Position numbers and translations under genes: made by a program
Source: Phoebastria nigripes
Taxonomy: Eukaryota > Chordata > Aves > Procellariiformes > Diomedeidae
Length of the DNA: 64,000 nt
Direction: 5' to 3'
NCBI GenBank assembly: GCA_035582835.1
Contig: JAYKAV010003443.1
Coordinates: forward strand, 1,761,599 to 1,825,598
Shown: in pieces, positions 37,835 through 48,300 of the stretch
How the letters are laid out: the number at the start of each line of letters is the position of its first letter
How positions within the stretch are numbered: position 1 is the stretch's first letter
The notes under the pieces: generated by a model
The model's input: only the letters and a program-made list of their open reading frames with translations
What the model was told of the DNA's origin: nothing
Database searches by the model: none

Positions 37835-40800
37835 CTGTGTGGGGAAGGAAAGAGGAAACCATTAAACCTGGTGTAGACACTTGCACAAAATCCTGAGTTC
37901 CTTTTGGTTATCGGGATTTTGGCCTGGGATGTAAAGCTTATTCAGGATGTTCCTTCCACGGCCCTGATGAATATCCAAATGCATGGAGGGAAAGAGTTAC
38001 TCACTTTGTACAGCGCAAACCATTTCCACAGCCTGATTTTGGTCCTCACTAGGTTGCAACCATTCCTATGAATGAAACAATGCCATCAAAAAACTCATCG
38101 GTGAGTTTGTTCAAGAAGATATACTTGAACTCATTTTAAAAGTCTGTGTAGTCCACTCCTCCTAACAAGTTTTAGTTTGAAAGTTTAAAGCAGCCTCACA
38201 TTACACACTTGGTATCTTTAGTCAAGAACAGCTGCCTTGTAACCTGTACCCATTAATTCCTTACCAAATGAGATGGTCGGATGTACACGTTCAATACAGC
38301 ATCAGAATTACTCTAGTAGAGATGTAGCTGGTGTTTACTGACCTCGCTTAGCAGAGACACGCAGTGTGTGCCCCATCGCTTGAGGTAGAGTCCTCATAAA
38401 TTAGCAGTAAAATGTGGTGTGTCATCTCCTCTACGCTTCACACACGGTACCGGGGATATTTTTATTACTGAATTTGTAGTTCTAGGGATAAGGCATCTTG
38501 GTGTGTAAGTACCAGTAAGTCTTTGAAATGCTGTTCCAGGAGCAATCGTTGGTTTAAGGGTGAGAGAAGAAGGAGCAGTTTTTGAGGAGAGCAGAAATTC
38601 ATAGGAAATGGGACCACAGTAGCTTGAGCACTAATGGTTTGGAAAATGGAGATAACTTATGCTAGGTCTTATACAAGACCGTAAATAAGAGGGAGGTAGT
38701 AAAAGGAAAAATACAAAAAGCGTAAAACCCTTCTAACATCCACTTAATTTCTTAGAATTAGCCCTGGATGACTGAGGTAGAGCTGAGGTTAGGTTTATAG
38801 AAGAAAAACACATCTCCCCAGTTTCTCCCCCTCCTACCCACACTCAGTACAAATAAATGGGTGCCCTGGGCTCCTCACTCACCATCCCAGTTACGCTATC
38901 GTAGCACGAGCAGCGTGGAAGACTCCGGCATCCCAAGTAAGCCATCACCAGCACAACAAAAGCACTGCAGATAGATGCAGCTAGCATGGCTACGTTAGCA
39001 CCCTTGACTACTTTATTAAGTACAAACTTCTGCAAGCAGAAAAAGAAATGTTAAAGCCATATTCAAAAAGTGAAGCTCTCCACCAAAAAATATTCTAATG
39101 ACTGCAAGAACGCTGCAATTGTGTCGTAGGAGATCAATTCAGAGTCAGTGTTATTTAAGGCTTTTATTCCTATGCTCTGAAGAACAAGCCAAGTGTGAAC
39201 CTCAAACAGGAAAAGAGCAAGCAGTAAAATAAGGCTTCTGATTAAATGTAAGACGCTATGCAACGGCATCAGGTTTGGAAATAGCTTGAACAATGAGTAA
39301 ACCCAAGGAATGGCTGCTCCTCTTCACAGTGAATATGAGAAATGTCTTCTTGCTATACTGCACCTTAGCAGCCTGACATTTCGATTTATCCTGCAGTAAA
39401 CTAATGAACAGCTTCATCTACCTGGAATCCTTCATCCCCACAGGGAGCCATCGCTTGTACCAGGTTTGAGGTACAAAAGGGCTAACTCGTTCCTTCTTTT
39501 CAGCGTTACTGTGGAGGATACACTTGAAATAATACCCAGTTTTAACCAGCTGACCTGTAACTGCTGTAACTTTCTCACCTGAGGTGCATGCTGGAAAGGA
39601 TTCAAGCTTAGCAATCGCTGTCTCAAACCTGGCCAGGGATACGGCCAGCACCTACTCCTTCTCATGAGCAGCACCGTGAGTTTTTCCTGGCACAACCCAA
39701 ACCCGTTTGCGCTCAGCAGCAGCAGTTAACCCGACTGTAGTGTGTTTAGGCGCACGCCTAGTGCGCACGCCTCCGGGGACGAGCTGTTGCTCTCAAGCAG
39801 CTGCTTCTCAGACGGGCATCCAGGCGAGCCGGGCGTTAGTTCACGTAGCCACCGTTACCAGCCATGCTGCAGCAGCAGCGAACGGCAGGAGCTAGCTATA
39901 AAACATCTATCTAGCCCTGCGTGGGTTTTGTGTTTTTCAGTACTTGATACTTAACTGTAGACTTATACAAACTTTTTTAAACAAGTGCCCTGCTGCAGGC
40001 ACCACTTCAAACTCTGATTTAGGCACCCTGGAAGTCTGGTTCTACTTCCAAGTCATGCCTAGTAATGTTTGCAGATTAAGACAGTCATGTTCCCCAGTAA
40101 TAAGCATGATATCGATACTTACTGTATGGATAACATGGACTGGGGCAGAGCTCAGCTCCTCCTCTTCACCATAGGTCAGNGTGAGGGAGCTATAAACTAT
40201 TACGATGAGGATGGCAACACAAGAGATTATGGAAGCAACTATGAGCACATTCACCTAGAGAGAGAAATTAAAGGAGAAAAAGAAGGGAAGCAGGAATTAA
40301 AACTATCCTCTGACAAATCAATGCAACTAATACAGACAAAGTGTACTAACAAGCATTGCAGGTACTAGCCTTTGACCTCCCGTAACACTAAAAAGTACCC
40401 GGCAGCAACAGTCACTTGGAAGCCAAACACAGAGCAGTAAAGGTTTCCATGACACCAAATTTCTGAGCTACCATCGAGTCCCAAATCTTAACTACAGGTG
40501 CTAGTTGGACCCAAAGACTTGGTTCTTAGAGATCTCTTACAAACAATATCCCCCTTCGGAGTTTACATGGCTGGAGAGACCTGCCTAGGAAATGCAAGNC
40601 AATTAATTTGTTTCCTATTTTAGTGTACACAGTTCTTAATAACAGGAAGGAACACCAAAAGAAATGCTTCAAAACCAAGTGTTTTTACAGATTTTCGCTT
40701 GTTATTAGAGCCAGCGCTCGTCTGCTCCAGCAGAAAGCGAGGTAACGCTGCATCCTCCTTTTGCTTAGGCATGTAGCACCTTTTATGAAGATAACTCAGG

Positions 40801-42031
40801 GAAATAAGCTCTCAGTCCTGCAGAAGGATGAGCCAGCTCATTCCCTACCAAAACCGTTTTCAATTACCCCGACAACATTTCGTCCCCCCCGCTGTACACA
40901 CACAATCCCCCCCCTCCAGGCTTACGAGAACTGGATTCTTCCTCTGAGAGGAAAACAAAGCCAGGACGCCTGGGACTCCCATCGCCTGCAGAGCACAAAA
41001 GGAGTTGGTAACTGGGAGGCAAGTATTGGATTTGGAAGATAAACTACTACAGAGCAGATGAAAGGCCCTCGTTTTCAAGGCTTGGATCAGAGTAACTTAG
41101 GTCAGAAATGGAAAGAGAATTGCCGATTTCTTCTGTTTTCCTCTGCGGCATCTCCTGGGGGCAGGATACTGGTGAAATGCATCTTGCCCGCTCGCTACCC
41201 CCACAGCAGCAATCCTCTGACTGGCTTTACGGCTCTGGCCAAATAATAAAACTGATTAAATAAGTCCGATTAAAGTGCTAAAAACAGGTACTGCTTTCCC
41301 AAGTCCTTATGCATCTCGTAAATGGAAGAAAGATATTACTGGAAGGAGACGGGCAGCCTCGGGATGGAAGAGAGCGCTTCAGTACAACTCCCTTGCGGTG
41401 CGGCTCACCAGGGTACGAACAGTACCGTCAGGGTGCTGAACGCCAGGGAGNGAGGATGCCCGCTGCCCGCTCCTCATTGCAGTACAGAGAATTAGTGGTA
41501 CTGTGCTGTGGGACACAGATCATCACCCTGACGTGAGGATGAAGTGCTCCCCTCCTGATCTTCGGTGGCCTCTCTGTGGTCGCTATGCTTCTGAAAAAAA
41601 CCCCGTCAATTGCCACTATGCCCCATTTTCTACATTATCCAGTAGAAATGTGTTTTATTTAGCTTCTTCAGAGGGAAGTCTGCTTGCACTCTCCTGCCTA
41701 TACCACGATAAGGAAACTTTTATTATCTGGGTTCAAAGCAGGAAACCAGGGAAGAGCTGGCAAGAAGTCCTGGCCTCCTTCCCACCCCCAAGCTGAGTAC
41801 TAGTAGGTAGCAGTGGGGAAAAAAAAACCCACAAAACAAAGCATAGAAAATACAGTGCAACTTTACCATCCCAGCCCAAATTGGAGCTCTGGTTTTGCCC
41901 AGCTGAGACTCTGTTCTGAAACCGCCATCTATGAACCCGCTGACGACGCACACCGTGCTGAAGGCTATCTGGAACAGACCCAGCACGACCATGTTCCTCT
42001 GGTTAAAGATGAAATATCGATAGCGATCCAT
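37731..42031 (-). CDS. Unnamed four-transmembrane protein with C-terminal PPPY motif (six coding exons)
   Basis: I assembled 42031-41867, 40985-40926, 40254-40123, 39029-38883, 38065-38005 and 37834-37731: 669 nt, 222 aa, every junction GT-AG and in frame. The ATG at 42031 has a strong context (A at -3, G at +4). Predicted spans are about residues 14-34, 52-68, 76-101 and 130-151, joined by short loops. After span 4 comes a Cys-rich stretch (C153, C159, C161; GCRSLPRCSC). The acidic tail ends in SKPPPYIRMA, a PPPY motif at 215-218 of the type bound by WW domains of NEDD4-family ligases. One small phase-0 exon per span recalls the CD20-like (MS4A/TMEM176/ENTREP) proteins, but I cannot name an orthologue. 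Function is unknown; a membrane adaptor is only a guess. The N at 40190 falls in the third base of ACN, so the residue is Thr whatever the base is. Confidence 0.82.
38005..38065 (-). CDS. Tetraspan gene coding exon 5
   Basis: Acceptor TTCATTCATAG and donor GTGAGT flank 61 bases encoding EWLQPSEDQNQAVEMVCAVQ plus the first base of a Ser codon. This segment follows the fourth membrane span. Confidence 0.78.
38883..39029 (-). CDS. Tetraspan gene coding exon 4 (span 4 and Cys-rich stretch)
   Basis: Acceptor TTTCTGCTTGCAG and donor GTGAGT bound 49 codons, phase 0 at both ends. It encodes KFVLNKVVKGAN, a hydrophobic span, then GCRSLPRCSCYDSVTGM. Confidence 0.85.
40123..40254 (-). CDS. Tetraspan gene coding exon 3 (span 3 and loop)
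   Basis: Acceptor TTTCTCTCTCTAG and donor GTAAGT bound 44 codons. It encodes a long hydrophobic helix (VNVLIVASIISCVAILIV...) followed by an acidic loop with GEEEELSS. The acidic loop lies between spans 3 and 4. Confidence 0.85.
40926..40985 (-). CDS. Tetraspan gene coding exon 2 (span 2)
   Basis: A 20-codon exon between acceptor TTTTGTGCTCTGCAG and donor GTAAGC, phase 0 at both ends. It encodes AMGVPGVLALFSSQRKNPVL, completing span 2 begun at the end of the previous exon, with basic residues (QRKN) after it. Confidence 0.78.
41867..42031 (-). CDS. Tetraspan gene coding exon 1 (span 1)
   Basis: Fifty-five codons beginning MDRYRYFIFNQRN, then a hydrophobic span and a loop GGFRTESQLGKTRAPIWAGM, ending at donor GTAAAG. 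The exon extends 5' to an acceptor CTCCTGCCTAG at 42118, giving 86 bases of 5' UTR. The frame is open across this UTR, so a longer N-terminus from an upstream exon is not excluded, though I see no upstream in-frame ATG in this exon. Confidence 0.83.
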
Positions 42032-42539
42032 TCTGCTTTGCTTCACACATAAATCCCCACAGGCGGAGACTGGAAAGCAGCGCCGTGGCCCTCCGGCGAA
42101 GGGGAGAACAGCTTTTCCTAGGCAGGAGAAAGAAGGGACAGGAGCATCAGNGCTCGGCGAGCACCAGTCGGTGCGCAGGGACCTGTGGTACGGCAGGACC
42201 ACACGTTCACCAGGAGTACAGAGTTCATCTCTTTCTGATCGGCAGCAGCGAAAGCGAGCAAAGGTGAGCGGTCTTTTGAGAAATCCCTCAGGCTGCTGCT
42301 AGGCAGGTGCCCGGGACACCTTTTCTGATGTTTCTGCATAGAAAAGTGATGATGAATAGATGAAGCGCCATCTTCACTTCAGACCCCGCTGCTAACCTTT
42401 TTCCTTCGGGGTTTCTGCTGCCCAGAAAGGCGCGGGGGTTTGCTTGGGTTTTGTCGCTTTGAGAAGACAAACTCTGTACCTCGCTCGGAAGTAGCTGATC
42501 CCCTCTGCAGTAACCCAGGCAAGCCGCTGATAACTTCTC

Positions 42540-43210
42540 GGGCAGGATGCCNTCCGCAGAGCGGCAGGGCCGGCTGTCCAGGGGTGCCGGTACCGCCGGT
42601 ACCTCAGACCCGACTCTCCCCCTCGCTGCTGCCGCTTGCCAAACGCCGAGCAGCCCGAGGGCGGCTACAACCGCGCGGGCCGAGCCCGCGGCCCCTGCCC
42701 GTCGGAGGCACCGAGCAGACCGGCCCGGCACAGACCGCGGGGCGCCGGCCCGGCCCCCCCCGCCGCCGGCGGGACCCAGGAAGCGCCGCGCCGGCCCCGC
42801 CCGCCCCGCGCCCGCCCGGGAGCCCCCGCTGGAGCCCCCGCTGCCGCCGCCGGCTCCTCACCTGCGGCGGGGCGGGCGGCTCGGCGGCACCCGGCCCGGC
42901 CGGCACTCACCGGCGCTGCTCCGCGGCGGCGGCGGCTCCGGGCGCCCCGCCCGGCAGCGGGGCAGGTACGGGGAAAGCTCCGGCTCCGCCTCCGGGGGAA
43001 AAAGGTTCCGAGTGGGTGCGAAAAGAAACCGAAGAGGTTGGGAGAGCCTCCGCCGTGCCGACAGCGGCCAGGAGCCGCGCAGGGTACGCGGCTGCTCCGC
43101 CCGCCCGCCGCCGGGAGCCGCCGCCCCGGCACCCTGCGGAGCCCTCCGGCTCCCCCCAGGGCCCTCTCGGTGCTGCGGCAGGTAGGTGCCCTCCCTGCGT
43201 TGGAGGGAAA
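42540..43210 (-). promoter_or_regulatory. CpG island, probable promoter and untranslated first exon of the tetraspan gene
   Basis: A sharp GC/CpG-rich island lies 0.5-1.1 kb upstream of the first coding exon. On the minus strand it offers two good splice donors, GCCG|GTGAGT (exon end 42911) and CGCAG|GTGAGG (exon end 42862). Either could join to the acceptor at 42118 to make the 5' UTR. The long plus- and minus-strand ORFs in the island are Pro/Arg/Ala-rich composition artefacts. Confidence 0.65.
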
Positions 43211-44184
43211 GCACAGGAGCCCACCCAAGCGCCTCCAGCCAAATCCGGCAGTAACAAGCACTGGATTAAAGCGTGCCTACCCTTTACGCATTTTTAAGGA
43301 ATCAATTCATAGTTAGCCATCTTTAAGTAAGTCCACAGCTCCTCCACGGTGCGAGCAAAGGATTGTAAGACTGGTGAAAACACCAGTCTGGGACTGGAAC
43401 AGAGCCAGGCTGGGTGAAGCCAGCCCACTGCAGCATCCACAACCCGAGTGTCATCTTTCACACCAGCTTCATTTGGAGATAAGGCAAATACATAGCAAGC
43501 GCTCCCTTCAGCTTTAGGACTGTNAAGGTTCAATGGGCAACGCCAAGGCCAAACAAGCCCCTTCTCCACCCTTGCAGAGAGGGCAGAGCACAGCCTTCGC
43601 CCACCTACACCCAGCACATGGGCACAAGAGGCCGTCAGTTACCACAGCGATTGCAGAGCTCACAGAGGAGGGCAGGGCAGGCACCGAAGCGCTGCCCCTT
43701 TCCTCGCCACTCACCCAGCGGGATGCGTACAGCAAATTAGGAGACACAGCAGTAGGTTATGCTGCTTGCTGCCATGCCTTCCTACTGCCTCAGAGTCAGC
43801 AACAGCAAGAGAAAAATATACCAGTGCACGTTCACATGCTTTAAAATACAACTATTAAAGACACTTTGGCATACGCAGGCAGGATGTTCTTCCATACCAC
43901 AACACAACTAAAGCCGATGTTATGTGCGTTGAGAAGAGNGAAGTGAGTAACAAAAGCGGCACAGATGCCAGAAAAAAACCAAGGCAGCGGTGTCAGGAGT
44001 GTCCTGCTGTTCGTTCACTATTAATATAATGTGGCCTAGAAGTGTGTTAACTGTGCNCCAAATCCTGCTCCCGTGCCATCAGCAATAACCTTGGCTACAA
44101 AGCAACCAGACAGTAGACAGGCAAGGGGGAGAGATCAGAGGATGCCCAAAACCATGACACACAAATAACAAGGAGACGACAGTT
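43211..44184. other. Short spacer between the CpG island and the SETD7 3' end
   Basis: About 1 kb with no recognised gene. A plus-strand ATG ORF at 43533-43844 (103 codons, start MGNAKAKQ) has no recognisable relatives and no supporting signals. Ns occur at 43524, 43939 and 44057. Confidence 0.5.
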
Positions 44185-45343
44185 CTGTTGAATATTTTAA
44201 TATCTGCATTGCCTTCATAGCGCAATTAAAGCAATCTTTAAAATTCACTTATTACAAATGTTTGTCAAGTCTATTTTTCCCCAGAAACATTTTTCTTACT
44301 TCCCTGCACATACACCCAAACACACTATAAAAACCTCATTCATAACATCAAAGGAAGGGCAATCATCATTCATGTAAACATCTTTCTTAGAGTTATCCAT
44401 TTTTGAAAAGTCATGAATAAACCTACAGATGTTCAGTAAGGCTCATAGTTCGAGTACAAATGTCATAAAACACCTATCAAGTACTGTATACAAGTTAAAT
44501 ACTCCGGGGTTAACTGTTAACACACGTATAAGCTTACCCCAAGGATTATTCTTTAGCACTTAGTTCTTCAGAACAGAGACACCCAGTAATTATGGGCTAA
44601 AGAGTATTAAAATAGCAGAAGGCCCAGCAGAAACTGTTAAGTAATACACAATTTTAGTCTGGATCTTAGCTCAAGAGTTAAATTCAGTACAGTTACAGTA
44701 GGAAAAGTTTTCTAGGAGGAAATCTGCAGAAAGGAGGGATGGGTCCGTTTGTACAATATCACGGAGGGACAAGCTGAGAGGTATGTCCTGAAGATGTGAC
44801 TGGCCTTGCTATTGCAATTATTTATGACAGCCATGTGTAATGCTGCATAAATACTTTCCCAAATAGCAGAAACAACCATTTGTAATTGTAAAGATCATTT
44901 GTTGCATCTCCCCTTTAAAAAAAAAAAAAAAATCTACTTATTGGTAATCAATTACACTTGCATCTTACAAAAAGACATCCTTTTAAATTTGGTTTAGATC
45001 TTACTGGAACTTTTTTTTTTTAAATGTTCATTCTACCATGAAAATATTTCATACAAACATCATTTTACATACAAATATGTTAAAACCTGTGAAGAGGGTC
45101 TTCCCACACTCATGATTTTATGGCTTGAACATTTAATTGCTTAGAATTTTTGTATATATATTTCTCCTGGAGGGAAAAAAAAAAAAAAAAGTAGTTACAG
45201 TAAAACTGGTAGAGAAAGAGGGCAGGAGCTTCAATTGCCTGAAGACAGAAGAGCGCCAAGAGGAGGGTCCATTCAACAGATAGTGACCTTAGTGTTCAAA
45301 ACCTTTGATCTGGGGCAAGTAAACATGCACTCAATCTTGCACC

Positions 45344-45380
<37 letters not shown>

Positions 45381-48300
45381 ATAAGACTGCTTAGAAATGG
45401 TTTGTCCAAAAATATAGTTCTCATGTTTCCAGTACACAAAGCAAAAGGAGCAAGTTCTCCCTGGGGCAGGGGAGCGTGAAGCCCACTTACACCCACAGCT
45501 AAAGCTGTTCCTGCGCCTGCGTTCCTGGCCCCAACGCTCTCAGCATAGGACAGTGCGGTGTAAGCGAGGAGGAGGCATCTAATGCAGCACCCCAGCATAT
45601 AAGGAGACACTTCAGCAACATTGTTTTCAAAGCAATTTGAGTGTTTTTTTTTTTTTTTTTTAAGTGCTTGGAAGTGAATTCCTCGGGCACCCACAGCTCC
45701 AGCAATTCTGCTGTGCCAGAGGAAAACAAAGCAGCAGCTAACCGGCTCTGTGCAACTTGTTACCTCATCGCAACGGCAGCATTTTCCAAAAAGACTATCA
45801 AATCGCGTGAAAGGATAGAAATCACAGAGGTCCCTGGGACAGAAGCCACACCGTACAGTTCCTGGCACAACCGAAGTGATGAGCACCGGTTTTGACTGAA
45901 GGACAAGGGCAGCCAACTGGGAAGAAAACAGAAAAGTGGCAATTTCCACCACTTCTCAGTTTCTCATACCAGATGGGATACGTTGGCTACTCTGCTCCTC
46001 CAGTGCCTGGCAGCAGGCGAGAAATCCCCGACGGCGCTCTCGCTTCCATGCCAGCAACGTTCTACAACCGCCCCAGGAAAAAAACCACAGCCACTGCCAA
46101 CTCTGTGCAACGCTGAAAGCTCCACATCCGAAAAGGNTGAACTAAGGAGAGGGCTACCTAGTCGCTCCCGAAACACGCGGCCTCGTAAAGCCGAGCAACC
46201 GGCCTCCCAAAGGTCTTGAAACCTGCACGAGTCGCCCAGGAGCTGCATCTGGGAAAAAGCACGGGCCATCCTAGCGGGTATTGTTGCAACTGTGGAAAAA
46301 GTCAAAAAGCTATCACAGCTCTCACTCTGATCGCTGAAGAGCCATAGGCACGTATTTCCTTTGACATTTTCAACAGTTAAGACTTATATGTATTTATGTA
46401 GGTTAAGTTTTTTTTAATTACTACCAAAAAAAAGGAAAAAAGCCTTTTCAGATTTGTGAAGGAAAATCAGGTATTTTAGTAGATCCCAAAGAGTCAAATT
46501 ATAGCACGGGACTCAACTTGAGACACCCCCCTAGGGCTAAGCCCTTCTCCCTCTTATCCGGAGGAGTGACCCAGCAGCAGGTAGCTCTCAGCTGTAACTT
46601 CTCATGCTCTCTTGTCTCCAAGATTAACCACTTCTCCAGAAAACTAAGCTTCTGTATTCTTGGTGACAAAACACAGTGCTGCTGTAGCAGGAAGATACAT
46701 TTAAGTTGTTTTTTTTTTTTTAAAAAGAGACAATCAGCAGCCTCTAACACAGGCTGATATAGGCTCCTTCTTGTAAAGGAGCTCAGGTAACAACCCTCCC
46801 ATCACAGAGGAGCCACGTGCAGCACTGCAGACCAAAGGCAGATGATGGGAACTGATCCGTACCCGAAAAAAGCAGCAATTCCAGGTTCTCTTATGCCATT
46901 CTTCAGTCACAAGGGGTACTCCAAGAGCCAGCTGCTCACCCAGGCTCAGCTGACAGGCATCAGCTCTTCTTCCAGTTTCTGTGCCGACAGGACAGGTCTT
47001 TGGCCAGACTCTGAGAAGTGGAGCTGCTTTACTTATTGCATATTCACCAATAGTCAGCTGCATTCAACAAACTCAAATGGATTGCTTTGCAAAATGACTG
47101 CTTCCTTGGCTCCAAATTAAAACCATGTTTTGGTGTGGGTCTCGTGTTACTAGTGATAAATAGTTTTGCTAAGCTGGTCTCGCTATCTAGTGAGCCCCAG
47201 AAGCTGAGCTGCAATACGTTGACCAAGTTAAGGCATTGTTTGGAGTTCTGTAACTAACCTGTGTTTGAACCTGTGGTTGCCAACGCACACCTCTCAAAAA
47301 CCTCTGAAGGACACACTGCGCCCTGAGCCCTTTCGCTACCCAGTGGTAAAAACCATCCCAAGCATCTCCACTCTAACAGACCACAAAGAAAAAGAAAACA
47401 AAGAATTAAAAGGCTTGGTCCTGAATCAAGCCAAAGCAGCTTTATAATCACAACTTTTATAGAAGGTTGGTCACTGAAGAAGGGATCTATAGGAGGACCA
47501 ATAGATTTTAACAGAGCAGAGAGAAAAAGGACAGTAGAGCTAACAGAGACAATAGCCACAGCTGTGGCATACTACCAGGCTACAAGCATACGCAAGAGCA
47601 AGAGAATCTGCTTGACTGTCACCAAATTAACAGCTTTTGAGAACACACAGAGGATACCTCAGTGCCTTTTTTTTCCCCCTAGAATTTCCCTATTTTAGGA
47701 TGCAACCTTCAAACCTGACGTGCAAAGAGCACCTATCTTGTATCTATCCCAAAAATCAGGCAACATGAAGACTGACAAATCTATTAAAACATAAGCAACT
47801 CCACATGAAGAGGAGATAGCAGAGGAATCGGAGACTGATCAGGAATGAAGCCAAAGGAGCTCTAGAGATCAGAACATTTTAAGCACAATTCTCTAACGGG
47901 CACAAAGAGGCCAGCAGTCCAAAGCAGGTTATCAAGACCGTGGAAGGAGTTACCATCCATTCATAGCAGGGTTCAGTCACGTATCTTCCCTCTNCTCTTC
48001 CCTGCACTTAAACACAAGCCTCAACCTTGCAAACTTCATGGTTCTGGCAGAATAATCCACAAGATGCACACCACAGCTTCCTACCAGAGGCACACTTTTC
48101 TGCAAATGGCTGAAACAGCAGTGATCTAAAATAATGACCTGTGGGCAGGTAGGGAAAGACCAAGACATGCATATTTATTTTTGAGGTTCATTTGCTGCCA
48201 ATCGGCCTTTGACAACTCTCCCTCACCTGTGAGGCTCAGTTCTGTCTCTGCACACTCAGCTGAGTCCCTGAGCTGCCACCTCTGCCTTGGACGAGAAGCG

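Noticed and set aside
42440..43297. 285-codon plus-strand ORF and several other long ORFs in the CpG island
   Set aside because: GC-rich DNA lacks stop codons. The products are Pro/Arg/Ala-rich in several frames on both strands, and the island is better explained as a promoter.
43533..43844. 103-codon plus-strand ORF starting MGNAKAKQ
   Set aside because: The MGN start hinted at myristoylation, but there is no splice, promoter or homology support, and the composition looks random.
45296..45952. 218-codon minus-strand ORF in the SETD7 3' UTR
   Set aside because: It starts at GTG, and its length depends on reading through poly-A and poly-T runs (Lys and Phe stretches). No recognisable domain.
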